Source of the DNA: UBA2377 sp964429385
GTDB lineage: Bacteria > Verrucomicrobiota > Verrucomicrobiia > Opitutales > Opitutaceae
Assembly: GCA_964429385.1 (NCBI GenBank)
Contig: CAYSBR010000012.1
Span: 1-64,000, forward strand
Length of the DNA: 64,000 nucleotides
Reading direction: 5' to 3'
A program made the position numbers and the translations under genes. How positions within the stretch are numbered: position 1 is the first letter of the stretch; each line of letters begins with the position of its first letter. The notes beneath the pieces were generated by a model. It was not told the DNA's origin and did no database searches. It saw only the letters and a program-made list of their open reading frames with translations. Below are positions 29,370 to 40,801 of this stretch, piece by piece.

Positions 29370-31250
29370 TTGATGATTTATAATAAGATTCCCTTTGATG
29401 TCATTATTTGCGGTGCCGGGCATGCCGGCGCCGAAGCGGCCTTGGCTGCGGCGCGCATGGGGGCCTCCACCCTGCTCCTCACTGGCAATATCGATACCAT
29501 TGCCCAGATGAGCTGCAACCCGGCGATCGGCGGTCAGGCCAAGGGGCAGATCGTGCGGGAGATCGATGCCTTGGGGGGTGAGATGGCGATCAACACAGAT
29601 CTAACCGGCATTCAGTTCCGGCTTTTGAACGAATCCAAAGGGCCGGCAGTCCAGTCGCCGCGCGCGCAGTGTGACAAAAAAGCGTATCAGTTTCGACTGA
29701 AGCACACCTTGGAACTGCAGCCCAATCTGCAGCTGTTCCAGGCTACGGTGACCGGGCTTAGCTTTGCGTCCGGTCGGGTGACCGGAGTGCGGACCAATCT
29801 GGATATCGAATTCCTCGGTAAAACCGTGGTGGTCACGACCGGGACTTTTCTGCGTGGGCTGATGCATATCGGCCAGAACAAGAATGAAGGTGGGCGTTTG
29901 GGGGACTTTAGTGCCAAAACGCTGTCGGCCAGTTTTCTGGAGGCCGGGATCGAGTTGCAGCGGCTCAAGACCGGGACGCCGCCGCGACTGCTGGGGCGAA
30001 GTTTGGATTTCAGCAAAATGGAGGAGCAGAAAGGCGACGCTGAGCCGACGTTGTTTGCCTTTCATGATACGCGGGATCCCGAGGATATGTTCCACGTGGA
30101 ACAAACCGGGGAGGAACGGCTCGGTTGGAGGCCGGGCCATGCCCAAATTTCCTGCTGGATGACCTACACCACGCCGGAAACTGCCCGGCTGGTTCAGGAA
30201 AACCTGCACAAATCGGCGATGTATGGCGGCGAGATCGAGGGGGTTGGTCCCCGGTATTGCCCCAGTATTGAGGACAAGTTTGTGCGATTTGCCGACAAAC
30301 CGCGCCATCTGTTGTTTCTCGAACCCGAGGGGCGTTCGACCAATGAATACTATGTGAATGGGCTTTCGACGAGTTTGCCGTTCGATGTGCAGTTGGATAT
30401 GGTGCACAGTGTGCCCGGCTTGGAGGAGGCTGTGTTGCTGCGACCGGCCTATGCTGTGGAATACGATTTCGCGCCGCCGACCCAACTGTTGCCATCATTG
30501 GAGTCAAAGTTGGTCGAGAATCTGTTCTTTGCGGGGCAGATCAACGGGACTTCGGGTTACGAGGAGGCGGCCTGCCAGGGGTTGGTGGCCGGGGTTAATG
30601 CTGTGCACAAGGCGAGGGGAGAGGAGCCGCTCATCATCCGGCGGCATGAGGGCTATATTGGTGTGCTGATTGATGATTTGGTCACCAAGGGGACGAGCGA
30701 GCCGTATCGCATGTTTACCAGTCGGGCGGAGCATCGGCTGCTTTTTAATCACGGCAGTGCGGAGCTGCGGCTGGGGCATCATGCGAGCGCTCATGGGCTG
30801 CTTTCGGGGAGCCGGCTGGCGCGGATTGAGGCCAAGCAAAAGGAAGTAGGGGAGTGGGTGCGGATTTTGGAAACTCAGCGTCAGGGCGGCAAGACTTGGG
30901 CGGACCTGCTGCGGCGGGGGGAAGCGGTTGAAAATTTACCGCCTGATTTTCTCAACGCGCCGGTGACGGTGCGGGATGAAGTGCTCTATCGGGTGCGCTA
31001 CCAGGGTTACCTGCTGCGCGAGCAACGTCAGATTGAGAAACTCAGCCATATCGAAAAAATCCGTATTCCGGCAGATTTGAATTACAGTGTGGTCAAGGGA
31101 TTGCGCAAAGAGAGCGCCCTTAAATTGGGTGCGCTCAAGCCGTTTACGCTGGGGCAAGCCAGTCGGGTGAGTGGGGTTAACCCAGCAGATATCAGCATCT
31201 TAATGGTTTATATCGAATCGCTTCGCCCGGTTTCAGGCTCACGGGAGTGA
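29370..31250 (+). CDS. mnmG: tRNA uridine-5-carboxymethylaminomethyl modification enzyme MnmG
   Basis: The 626-aa FAD enzyme is the partner of MnmE. The dinucleotide fold is at the N-terminus (VIICGAGHAGAEAALAAARMG, about residues 10-30). Other hallmarks are SCNPAIGGQAKGQIVREIDALGG, the segment with catalytic cysteines (SPRAQCDKKAY), GTFLRGLMHIG, RLKTGTPPRL, and GQINGTSGYEEAACQG (second MnmG signature), with a C-terminal helical domain that contacts MnmE. Length is standard. It is cotranscribed with mnmE, an arrangement seen in several phyla. Confidence 0.97.
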   Translation: MMIYNKIPFDVIICGAGHAGAEAALAAARMGASTLLLTGNIDTIAQMSCNPAIGGQAKGQIVREIDALGGEMAINTDLTGIQFRLLNESKGPAVQSPRAQCDKKAYQFRLKHTLELQPNLQLFQATVTGLSFASGRVTGVRTNLDIEFLGKTVVVTTGTFLRGLMHIGQNKNEGGRLGDFSAKTLSASFLEAGIELQRLKTGTPPRLLGRSLDFSKMEEQKGDAEPTLFAFHDTRDPEDMFHVEQTGEERLGWRPGHAQISCWMTYTTPETARLVQENLHKSAMYGGEIEGVGPRYCPSIEDKFVRFADKPRHLLFLEPEGRSTNEYYVNGLSTSLPFDVQLDMVHSVPGLEEAVLLRPAYAVEYDFAPPTQLLPSLESKLVENLFFAGQINGTSGYEEAACQGLVAGVNAVHKARGEEPLIIRRHEGYIGVLIDDLVTKGTSEPYRMFTSRAEHRLLFNHGSAELRLGHHASAHGLLSGSRLARIEAKQKEVGEWVRILETQRQGGKTWADLLRRGEAVENLPPDFLNAPVTVRDEVLYRVRYQGYLLREQRQIEKLSHIEKIRIPADLNYSVVKGLRKESALKLGALKPFTLGQASRVSGVNPADISILMVYIESLRPVSGSRE

Positions 31251-31365
31251 GGCTGGGTGAAGTAGGGGGGGTGGTCCGTGTGGATCGCTTTTTATCCCGC
31301 GAATCCTGCTGACAGGTTTCGGGATTTGGCCCTCAATATTGGGGCTGGGCAGAGGATTGGAGACG

Positions 31366-31383
31366 TTGTAACATTTGTGAAAC
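31366..31383 (+). promoter_or_regulatory. 9-bp direct repeat upstream of the response-regulator gene
   Basis: TTGTAACAT (31366-31374) is followed directly by TTGTGAAAC (31375-31383). Tandem TTGT-type half-sites resemble PhoB-binding boxes and lie 52 nt before the regulator start, so autoregulation is possible. Confidence 0.3.
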
Positions 31384-31434
31384 GACCGCCAAATTCACTA
31401 GTCCGGCACCGGCTGATCGCCTAATCTTCACATC

Positions 31435-32145
31435 ATGGCTGATTCCAAACCCAAGAAAATCCTCGTCGTGGACGATGAGCCGGATGTCACGGATCTTCTG
31501 GCCTACACGCTCAAAACCAAAGGTTACTCCGTCGAGGCGGTGAACAACCCGCACGCCAGCATCGGTCTGGCCCGGTCCTTTTTGCCGGACTTGGTGATTC
31601 TCGATGTGATGATGCCCGAGTTGAGCGGTATCCAGATCTGCCGCATGCTGCGGGCCGATCCTCAGCTGAAGCGCGTGCCGGTGATCTTCCTGACCGCCAA
31701 GGCCGAGGAGGGAGATCGCATCCAGGGATTGGAAAGCGGCGCGGATGACTATATTTGCAAACCATTTAGCACCAAAGAATTGTCTCTCAGGGTGCAATCC
31801 ATCCTGCGCCGGGTTACGGAGGCCGGCAGTGAGCCGACCAAACGTCTCCAAGCGGGCGAGATCGTACTCGATACCGAGCGGCATGAGATCACGGTGCGCG
31901 GCCAGCCGGTGGATCTGACGGCCACGGAGTTCCGCCTTCTGCATCTGTTGATGGAGCGACGCGGCCGTGTGCAGACGCGCGAGCACCTGCTGATCAATGT
32001 GTGGAATTACGAGACCGAGATCGAAACGCGTACGGTGGACACGCATGTACGCCGGTTGCGGGAAAAACTGGGTGAAGAGGCGGACTGGATCGAAACGATC
32101 CGCGGAGTCGGCTATCGGATGGCGGAACAAAAAGTGCACGCATGA
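31435..32145 (+). CDS. PhoB/OmpR-type response regulator
   Basis: The 236-aa protein has a receiver domain (about residues 5-120) with acidic residues in VVDDEPD, the phosphoacceptor Asp in LVILDVMMPE, Thr in FLTAKAEEGD and Lys in YICKPFS, then a winged-helix DNA-binding domain (about 140-232: LTATEFRLLHLLMERRGRV and RTVDTHVRRLREKLGE). The closest familiar pattern is PhoB. The histidine kinase gene overlaps its stop by 4 nt. A direct repeat upstream may be its own binding site. Phosphate as the signal is an inference; no pst genes are present here. Confidence 0.93.
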   Translation: MADSKPKKILVVDDEPDVTDLLAYTLKTKGYSVEAVNNPHASIGLARSFLPDLVILDVMMPELSGIQICRMLRADPQLKRVPVIFLTAKAEEGDRIQGLESGADDYICKPFSTKELSLRVQSILRRVTEAGSEPTKRLQAGEIVLDTERHEITVRGQPVDLTATEFRLLHLLMERRGRVQTREHLLINVWNYETEIETRTVDTHVRRLREKLGEEADWIETIRGVGYRMAEQKVHA

Positions 32146-33413
32146 CGGGAGTGCTGGTTTTTGGTCTGGCGGTTGCCTTGGTTGTCGCCGTTTACAAGCT
32201 GCGACGACACCGGAAGGCTTTGCATGGCTTGGAGCAGGCCATTTTGCAGCGCCAGCCCTTCCTGCGCGAGGAGCAGGCGGCCCACCTCGGCGAGGATTGG
32301 GACCGGCTCTGCACGGCGGCCAATACCCTGATCGGTGAGGAGAGCCGGCTCCAGCAATTCCGCACCGGACAGCTGGCCCAACTCGAGGCCACGCTCGGCA
32401 GCCTGCAGGAAGCGGTGCTTATCGTAGATGAGACCAACCATATCCTTTTGGCCAACAGGGCCTTGCAAGGAATGTTTCCCTCGGCCACCGACACGTTGGG
32501 CCGTCGCCTCGAACTCGTGCTGCACAGCCGGGAGTTTCTCGACTATGTGGAGACGGTGCGCGCCGGCCAGGCCGAGCCGCGCAAGGCCTTCGAGTTCGCC
32601 AAAGGCAATGAGTCGGTGTGGGCGGAGGTCACAGGGGCGCTGATTCCTCCCTTGGATGGACAGAAAATACCCTGGGCGCTGTTTGTTCTGCATGACATCA
32701 CCCACCAGCGGAAACTGGAGGGCATGCGGCGCGATTTTGTGGCGAACGTTTCGCATGAGCTGCGCACGCCGCTCAGTGTCATCAAGGGTTACATTGAGAC
32801 CTTGGTGGATGATCACCACACGATGCCGGTCGAGGATCGTGAGAAATTCCTGCGGACCATCCAGCGTCACACCGAGCGTTTGAATTCCCTCCTGGAAGAT
32901 TTGCTCGCCCTTTCCCGGCTGGAATCCGCCGATCCCGGAATGGCCCGTGAATCCGTGGCCGTCGCCAAGCTGGTTTCCGAGGTGATTGAAGACTATCAAA
33001 CCCGGCCCGCAACGCGCGACCGCCGGCTGAATCTCTCTTTGGATCCGGCGGCCGGTACCTTGTGGATGGATCCCTCTAAAATAACCCAAGTGCTGGAAAA
33101 CCTGTTGGATAACGCACTCAAATACACGCCGCCGGGAGCCGTGATCGAGGTGTTGGTGAAGGCGCAGGATGCGGAACTGGTCGTGGGGGTGCGCGACAAT
33201 GGCCCCGGCATCCCGCCGGAGGATCTGCCGCATATTTTCGAGCGGTTTTACCGCGTGGACAAGGGCCGGTCGCGCGAGAAGGGCGGTACCGGGCTGGGCC
33301 TCAGCATTGTGAAGCACATCGTGCAGTTGCATGGTGGCCGGGCTTGGGTGGAGAGCCAGCTGGGGCAGGGGACGGCCTTCTATTTCGCCCTGCCGCGCCG
33401 CGAGCCGGTTTAA
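32142..33413 (+). CDS. PhoR-like sensor histidine kinase
   Basis: The 423-aa kinase has one N-terminal membrane helix (about residues 2-18) and no periplasmic sensor domain, then a charged linker, a PAS domain (about 85-190), a HisKA dimerisation helix with the phospho-His in VSHELRTPLS, and a HATPase domain with N box LLDNALKYT, G1 RDNGPGIPPEDL, F box FERFYRV and G2 GTGLGLSIV. This layout matches PhoR-class kinases. Its ATGA overlap with the regulator gene implies translational coupling. Confidence 0.93.
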   Translation: MTGVLVFGLAVALVVAVYKLRRHRKALHGLEQAILQRQPFLREEQAAHLGEDWDRLCTAANTLIGEESRLQQFRTGQLAQLEATLGSLQEAVLIVDETNHILLANRALQGMFPSATDTLGRRLELVLHSREFLDYVETVRAGQAEPRKAFEFAKGNESVWAEVTGALIPPLDGQKIPWALFVLHDITHQRKLEGMRRDFVANVSHELRTPLSVIKGYIETLVDDHHTMPVEDREKFLRTIQRHTERLNSLLEDLLALSRLESADPGMARESVAVAKLVSEVIEDYQTRPATRDRRLNLSLDPAAGTLWMDPSKITQVLENLLDNALKYTPPGAVIEVLVKAQDAELVVGVRDNGPGIPPEDLPHIFERFYRVDKGRSREKGGTGLGLSIVKHIVQLHGGRAWVESQLGQGTAFYFALPRREPV

Positions 33414-33460
33414 GCCGGGCTTGCGCTGGTCGGGCCGCCCGCCCTTGCTGCCAGCCCTTC

Positions 33461-34069
33461 ATGCCTCTGGATCAAGCCGTTGCCCTGCGCTCCTCCCGTC
33501 TTCTCGCCCTGCGGGAAGATCTGGCCCGCATCTGGCCGGTGGCGCCTGCCGCGATCACTTTGGAAATCGGGTGTGGTCACGGGCATTTTCTCACCGCTTA
33601 TGCGACGGCGCATCCGGCCGAGACCTGCCTGGGTATTGATCTGCTCAAGGATCGGATTGGCCGGGCTACGCGCAAAGCCGTTCGGGCCGGGTTGACCAAC
33701 CTTGCTTTTCTACAAGCGGAAGCCGCCCTTTTGTTGGAAGCCCTGCCCCCTGCGGTGCAACTGGCCACGGTTTTTGTGCTTTTCCCCGATCCCTGGCCCA
33801 AGCGGCGCCATCATAAGAACCGGTTGATGCAACCCGAGTTTCTTAGCGCTCTGGCGGCCAAGGCGGCTCCGAATGCCAGCCTGCATTTTCGCACCGACTA
33901 TGAACCCTACTTTGCTGCGGCGACTGCGACCCTGCAGGAACATCCGGACTGGCGGGTGAGCACGGTTCCCTGGCCTTTTGAACACGACACGGTGTTTCAA
34001 ACCCGTGCGCCGGCCTACCAATCCTGCACGGCTATCCGGCATCTTCCGGACATAAGGGCCAGCCTGTGA
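33461..34069 (+). CDS. trmB: tRNA (guanine-46-N7)-methyltransferase
   Basis: The 202-aa methyltransferase uses S-adenosylmethionine to make m7G46 in tRNA. The SAM motif is LEIGCGHGHFL (about residues 30-40) and the family signature VLFPDPWPKRRHHKNRL is intact at about 108-124, with FRTDYEPYF further on. The ATG at 33461 was chosen because upstream in-frame sequence back to 33344 overlaps the kinase gene and lacks family similarity. It lies 47 nt after the kinase gene and 123 nt before the ATP synthase operon. Confidence 0.95.
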   Translation: MPLDQAVALRSSRLLALREDLARIWPVAPAAITLEIGCGHGHFLTAYATAHPAETCLGIDLLKDRIGRATRKAVRAGLTNLAFLQAEAALLLEALPPAVQLATVFVLFPDPWPKRRHHKNRLMQPEFLSALAAKAAPNASLHFRTDYEPYFAAATATLQEHPDWRVSTVPWPFEHDTVFQTRAPAYQSCTAIRHLPDIRASL

Positions 34070-34124
34070 CGCTCCCGAGTGCTCTAATTCTGCAAGCAAG
34101 AGGCAAATATCACCGCTTCAAGGG

Positions 34125-34154
34125 TTGACGCCCGCGGGGCCGCTTCCCTACGAA
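34125..34154 (+). promoter_or_regulatory. candidate promoter of the atp operon
   Basis: TTGACG (34125-34130), an 18-nt spacer and TACGAA (34149-34154) resemble sigma-70 -35/-10 elements, about 39 nt before atpB. The -10 match is modest. Confidence 0.4.
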
Positions 34155-34192
34155 ATTCCGTTTCAAACCCTTTTCCGGTCTCCACTCTCACC

Positions 34193-35041
34193 ATGTCCCG
34201 AGTTCGTAAGCTTGCCATCTCCTCCCTGTTTTTGAGCACGGGCGTAGGCGCATTTGCCGCGAGTGAAGTGGCGCCCTCCCTGCAGGAACACCTGTTTGGG
34301 CTGCCTATTTCCAATTCGGTCTTCACCGGTTTGATCTTCACCCTCCTCTTCGTGGTCCTGATCCGGTGGATGGTGGGCCGGCCTTCGCTGATTCCTTCCC
34401 GCGGTCAGGCGGTGTTCGAATCCATGCTGGAAGCCCTGCGCGAGATGTTTGAGCCCATCGTCGGCAAGAAGGCGATGCCCGCCGCCTTCCCCGTGCTGGT
34501 CTGCCTTTTCCTGTTCATTCTTCTGCACAACTGGTCCGGCATGTTTCCGTTTGTCGGCACCCTGGGCTGGGAAAACGCCGAAGGGCAGTTTGTTCCGCTG
34601 TTGCGACCCCCGACTTCCGACGCCAACGGCACGCTTGCCCTGGCCCTCGTGTCCTTCGGCGCCTGGCTCATTATCATCTTCAAGTATGCCGGCCCCCGCA
34701 TGATCTGGCACGACATCTTCGGCAACAAGGCGGAGAAGGACAGCCTGCCGAAGCCGATGTATCTCTTCCTGTCGCTCATCTTCTTTTTCGTGGGCCTCAT
34801 CGAGATCGTCTCCATCCTCATCCGCCCCGCGACCCTCACCGCGCGCCTCTTCGGCAACATCTACGGCGGCGAAACCCTCCTCCACGAGACGAGCTTCATC
34901 TTCATCTTCTACTTCCTTGAGATCATCGTGGGCTTTGTGCAGGCCTTTGTCTTCACCCTGCTCTCGGCCGTTTACATCGGCCTGATCTGCAACCACGGCG
35001 ACGACCACCACGACGAAAAGGAAGTCGCTCACAGTCACTGA
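34193..35041 (+). CDS. atpB: F1Fo ATP synthase subunit a
   Basis: The 282-aa Fo subunit provides the proton half-channels. It has a cleavable-looking N-terminus (LAISSLFLSTGVGAFA), five or six membrane helices, and the conserved TARLFGNIYGGE with the essential Arg facing the c-ring. The C-terminus is unusually His/Asp-rich (HGDDHHDEKEVAHSH). A loop of about 40 residues (WENAEGQFVPLL...TSDANG) lies between the second and third helices. It opens the atpBEFHAGDC operon. No atpI gene is seen upstream. Confidence 0.96.
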   Translation: MSRVRKLAISSLFLSTGVGAFAASEVAPSLQEHLFGLPISNSVFTGLIFTLLFVVLIRWMVGRPSLIPSRGQAVFESMLEALREMFEPIVGKKAMPAAFPVLVCLFLFILLHNWSGMFPFVGTLGWENAEGQFVPLLRPPTSDANGTLALALVSFGAWLIIIFKYAGPRMIWHDIFGNKAEKDSLPKPMYLFLSLIFFFVGLIEIVSILIRPATLTARLFGNIYGGETLLHETSFIFIFYFLEIIVGFVQAFVFTLLSAVYIGLICNHGDDHHDEKEVAHSH

Positions 35042-35135
35042 CCGATTTCCACATCCCTTTTTCCTCCGGGAGCATGTTCCTTAACACGTGCACGGCGGAA
35101 AGAATGAACAACCAAATCCACTAACCATACCTACC

Positions 35136-35351
35136 ATGCTCGCTCAAATCACCGGTAACATCTCACATCTCGCCACGGGTATCGCCGTCTTCGGCGCCGC
35201 CATCGGCGTGGGTCTCATCGGCTTCCGCGCCGTCGAGGCTGTCGGCCGCAATCCTGGCGCCTCGGGCAAGATCCTGCCCCTCGCCCTCGTGACCGCCGCC
35301 TTCGCCGAAGGTCTCGGCATTCTCGCGATCTTCGTGCTCGCCAACAAATAA
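35136..35351 (+). CDS. atpE: F1Fo ATP synthase subunit c
   Basis: The 71-aa two-helix proteolipid forms the rotor ring. The first helix is Gly/Ala-rich (FGAAIGVGLIGFRAVEA), the polar loop is RNPGASG, and the second helix has the ion-binding Glu in AAFAEGLGIL. The Na+-binding pattern (Gln in helix 1, Ser/Thr after the Glu) is absent, so H+ coupling is inferred. The start MLAQITGN is preferred over an ATG 16 codons upstream that would add a polar leader. Confidence 0.95.
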   Translation: MLAQITGNISHLATGIAVFGAAIGVGLIGFRAVEAVGRNPGASGKILPLALVTAAFAEGLGILAIFVLANK

Positions 35352-35426
35352 GGCTCTCTCCCGCGGACGCGCCGGCTCCAACGGCCGCGCGTCCGCCCCT
35401 CACTTTCAACGACCGCCCAGTCCGCC

Positions 35427-35984
35427 ATGCTCCTGTATCTTGCTTCCGCCGTCGCCACCGACCCAGCCGGCTCGTCCGGTGTGCTGAAGATCTTCAGCGA
35501 TTTCGGCATCCAACCGTTCTACGTTGTGATGCAGTTCGTGAGCTTCGCGATCCTGGCGTTCGTCCTCTATCGCTTCGCGATCAAGCCCACGCTCGCCGTC
35601 ATGGACGAGCGCAACACCAAGATCGAGGCCGGCATCAAGAATGCCGAGGCCACCGCCGCTAAGCTCGCCGAGGCGCAGACCGAGGCCGCCGCCCAGATCA
35701 AGGAAGCCCAGCTCAACGCCGGCAAGATCATCGAGGAGGCCCGCAAGGCCGCCAAGGAACTCTCCGACCGCGAGATCGCCGCCGCCACCGCGCGGGCCAA
35801 TGACCTCATCACCAAGGCCCAGCACGCGATCGAGCTCGAGCATCGCAAGATGATCGCCGAGGCCCGTGGCGAGATCGCCCGCCTCGTGGTCATCACCGCC
35901 GAACGCGTCCTCGCCAAGCAGCTCACCGAGAGCGACCGCGCCGCCTACAACCAGGCCGCCGCCCGCGAGCTCACCGTCGTCTGA
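35427..35984 (+). CDS. atpF: F1Fo ATP synthase subunit b
   Basis: The 185-aa stator subunit has one membrane helix (about residues 33-52, FYVVMQFVSFAILAFVLYRF) and a long charged helix rich in Ala, Glu and Lys (about 60-165) that dimerises along the peripheral stalk. The N-terminal 30 residues lie on the periplasmic side. Sequence is typical of bacterial b subunits. It follows atpE by 75 nt and precedes atpH by 17 nt. Confidence 0.94.
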   Translation: MLLYLASAVATDPAGSSGVLKIFSDFGIQPFYVVMQFVSFAILAFVLYRFAIKPTLAVMDERNTKIEAGIKNAEATAAKLAEAQTEAAAQIKEAQLNAGKIIEEARKAAKELSDREIAAATARANDLITKAQHAIELEHRKMIAEARGEIARLVVITAERVLAKQLTESDRAAYNQAAARELTVV

Positions 35985-36001
35985 TCCGCCTCTTTTCCGC
36001 G

Positions 36002-36394
36002 ATGGCCGCCCACCATAAAAAAGCCCAGCAGCTCGCCCGCCAGCTCTTCAAGCTGAGCCTGGACAACGGCATTGTGTCCGCCGACCGCGTCGCGGGCGTT
36101 CTCGCCTACATCGAAAAGCACCGTCCCGCCTATCCGCTGCTGGTGCTGCGCGCCTATCAGCACTCCATCGCCCGCGAGCTGGCCCGCAACCGGGCGCTCG
36201 TGGAGCACGCCGGCCCCGTCGCCGAGGAAGTCCTCTCCGCCATCGCCGGGGCCCTTTCGCAGAAATACAAGCGCGTCATCACCCCGGCCTCCCGCCAGGA
36301 CGCGCGTCTCATCGCCGGCCTGCGCGTCCGCGTCGGCGACGACGTTTACGAATCTTCCATCGCTTCCCAGCTGGCCGCCCTTTCCGCGGCTTGA
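36002..36394 (+). CDS. atpH: F1Fo ATP synthase subunit delta (short form)
   Basis: The product is identified by its position between atpF and atpA and by a C-terminal segment (ISQ..-like YKRVITPASRQDARLIAGLRVRVGDDVYESSIASQL, about 88-125, split across the conserved G...VGD...D.S...L pattern). At 130 aa it is clearly shorter than the usual 175-185: the N-terminal six-helix bundle that binds the top of F1 appears reduced to about four helices. There is no frameshift; the start has no upstream in-frame alternative within the 17-nt gap. It should still connect F1 with subunit b. Confidence 0.88.
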   Translation: MAAHHKKAQQLARQLFKLSLDNGIVSADRVAGVLAYIEKHRPAYPLLVLRAYQHSIARELARNRALVEHAGPVAEEVLSAIAGALSQKYKRVITPASRQDARLIAGLRVRVGDDVYESSIASQLAALSAA

Positions 36395-36429
36395 AAACCC
36401 TTTAACATCCAACCCTGCCCGACCGCGCC

Positions 36430-37959
<1,530 letters not shown>

Positions 37960-37983
37960 CCGCCTGCTCCGCCGTTTTCTTCA

Positions 37984-38859
37984 ATGGCTTCCACTCGCGA
38001 CATTCGCCGGCGCATCAAGTCGGTCAAAAATACCCGCCAGATCACCAGGGCGATGGAGCTGGTGGCCGCGTCGAAGATGAAGAAGGCGCAGGCCCTCGCG
38101 CTTGCCGGCCGGCCCTACGCCCAGCTCATGGCCAACATGCTGGCGGCGCTCGCCGACCGCGTTGAGGAGGCTCATCACCCCTTCCTCGCGCAACGCGAGG
38201 TGAAGACCCGCGGCATCATCCTCATCACGACGGACAAGGGGCTGTGCGGTCCGCTCAACGCCAACCTCTTCAAGCTCGTCCTCGACATCAGGACGCCCGC
38301 CAAGTTTGCCGTCATCGGCCGCAAAGGCGCCCAGTTCCTCGCTCGCGCCAAGCGCGACCTGCTGGCCGAGTTTCAGGTGAGCGATCGCGCCACCTTTGCC
38401 GAGGTGAAGGTCGTCGCGGAGTTCATGGTGCAGCAGTTCCTCGAAGGTGCGGTGGATACGGTCGAGATCATCTGGCCCCACTTCCGCAACACCCTCGTGC
38501 AGGAACCCTCGCGCATGCCGCTGCTGCCGCTTGCCAGCGTGCGCGAAGTTATTGCCGATCTCCGTTCCGATGCCGGCCAGAGCGCCGACGACGAAGGCCA
38601 GCCGCGCGAAATGCTCTTCGAGCCCAGCGCCCGCGCTGTGCTGGAGGCATTGCTCCCGCTCTATCTCAACCGCGAAATCTACCAGCACGTCCTGGATGCC
38701 AAGGCGTCCGAGCACAGCGCCCGCATGGTCGCCATGAAGACCGCCAAGGACAACGCCAACAACCTCCTCGGCGACCTCACCCTCGAATACAACAAGGCCC
38801 GTCAGGCCGCGATCACCCAGGAAATTCTTGAGATCGCCGCCGCCTCGTTCGCCAACTGA
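37984..38859 (+). CDS. atpG: F1Fo ATP synthase subunit gamma
   Basis: The 291-aa central-shaft subunit starts MASTRDIRRRIKSVKNTRQIT and contains AMELVAASKMKKAQ, then ILITTDKGLCGPLNANLFK, and ends with the conserved MKTAKDNANNLLGDLTLEYNKARQAAITQEILEI segment (given here in parts). The two terminal helices form the coiled-coil rotor axle. An acidic insertion (SDAGQSADDEGQPREM, about residues 197-212) sits where cyanobacterial and other gamma subunits vary. Confidence 0.96.
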   Translation: MASTRDIRRRIKSVKNTRQITRAMELVAASKMKKAQALALAGRPYAQLMANMLAALADRVEEAHHPFLAQREVKTRGIILITTDKGLCGPLNANLFKLVLDIRTPAKFAVIGRKGAQFLARAKRDLLAEFQVSDRATFAEVKVVAEFMVQQFLEGAVDTVEIIWPHFRNTLVQEPSRMPLLPLASVREVIADLRSDAGQSADDEGQPREMLFEPSARAVLEALLPLYLNREIYQHVLDAKASEHSARMVAMKTAKDNANNLLGDLTLEYNKARQAAITQEILEIAAASFAN

Positions 38860-38897
38860 TCCCTTTAACCCATCCCCTTGTCCCGCCTTTAAATGTC

Positions 38898-40316
<1,419 letters not shown>

Positions 40317-40323
40317 TCCTCCC

Positions 40324-40731
40324 ATGGCTCTCACGCTCGAAATCGTCACGCCCGAGGCCCGGGTTTATTCCGAGACCATCGACACCGTCGTCATTCCGAC
40401 GGTGGACGGTGAGATCGGTATTCTGCCCGGGCACATCCCGCTGCTCACTCAGGTGGAGCATGGGGAGTTGCAGGCGACCAAGGGCGGCCAGACCCAGATG
40501 CTGGCCGTTGGGCGCGGGTTTGCGCAGATTGACGGCAACCGGATTTCCATCCTCGCCGAGCATGCCATCACCGAGGAGCAGATTGACGAGAAGGCTGTCG
40601 AGGAGGCGATGAAGCGCGCCGAGCAGGAGCTCGCCACCGCCAAGACGATGGACCCGCAGGATCTGGAACACCTCCAGGGCCTCGTCCGCTACGCCGGCGT
40701 TCAACTCGCGCTCAAGCGCAAGCGCCGCTGA
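40324..40731 (+). CDS. atpC: F1Fo ATP synthase subunit epsilon
   Basis: The 135-aa subunit has the N-terminal beta-sandwich (LEIVTPEARVYSETIDTVVIPTVDGEIGILPGH, split here as TPEARVYSE, VIPTVDGEIGILPGHIPLLT) and a C-terminal helical hairpin (about 88-133) that can inhibit ATP hydrolysis. The start MALTLEIVTPEA lies 7 nt after atpD; an upstream in-frame ATG lies inside atpD. It ends the eight-gene operon; no clear terminator is seen before the candidate nagB promoter. Confidence 0.96.
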   Translation: MALTLEIVTPEARVYSETIDTVVIPTVDGEIGILPGHIPLLTQVEHGELQATKGGQTQMLAVGRGFAQIDGNRISILAEHAITEEQIDEKAVEEAMKRAEQELATAKTMDPQDLEHLQGLVRYAGVQLALKRKRR

Positions 40732-40763
40732 CACACTTACAGGACAGGTTGGCCAGTCGGCGC

Positions 40764-40792
40764 TTGTCCGCAGGGTGGGGCGCTCCTAGCTT
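40764..40792 (+). promoter_or_regulatory. candidate promoter of nagB
   Basis: TTGTCC (40764-40769), a 17-nt spacer and TAGCTT (40787-40792) lie just ahead of the start at 40802. If real, transcription would begin at or next to the ATG, giving a leaderless mRNA. Confidence 0.35.
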
Positions 40793-40801
40793 GCCGCCAC
40801 C

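Noticed and set aside
34070..34192. atpI-like gene before atpB
   Set aside because: The 123-nt gap has no suitable reading frame.
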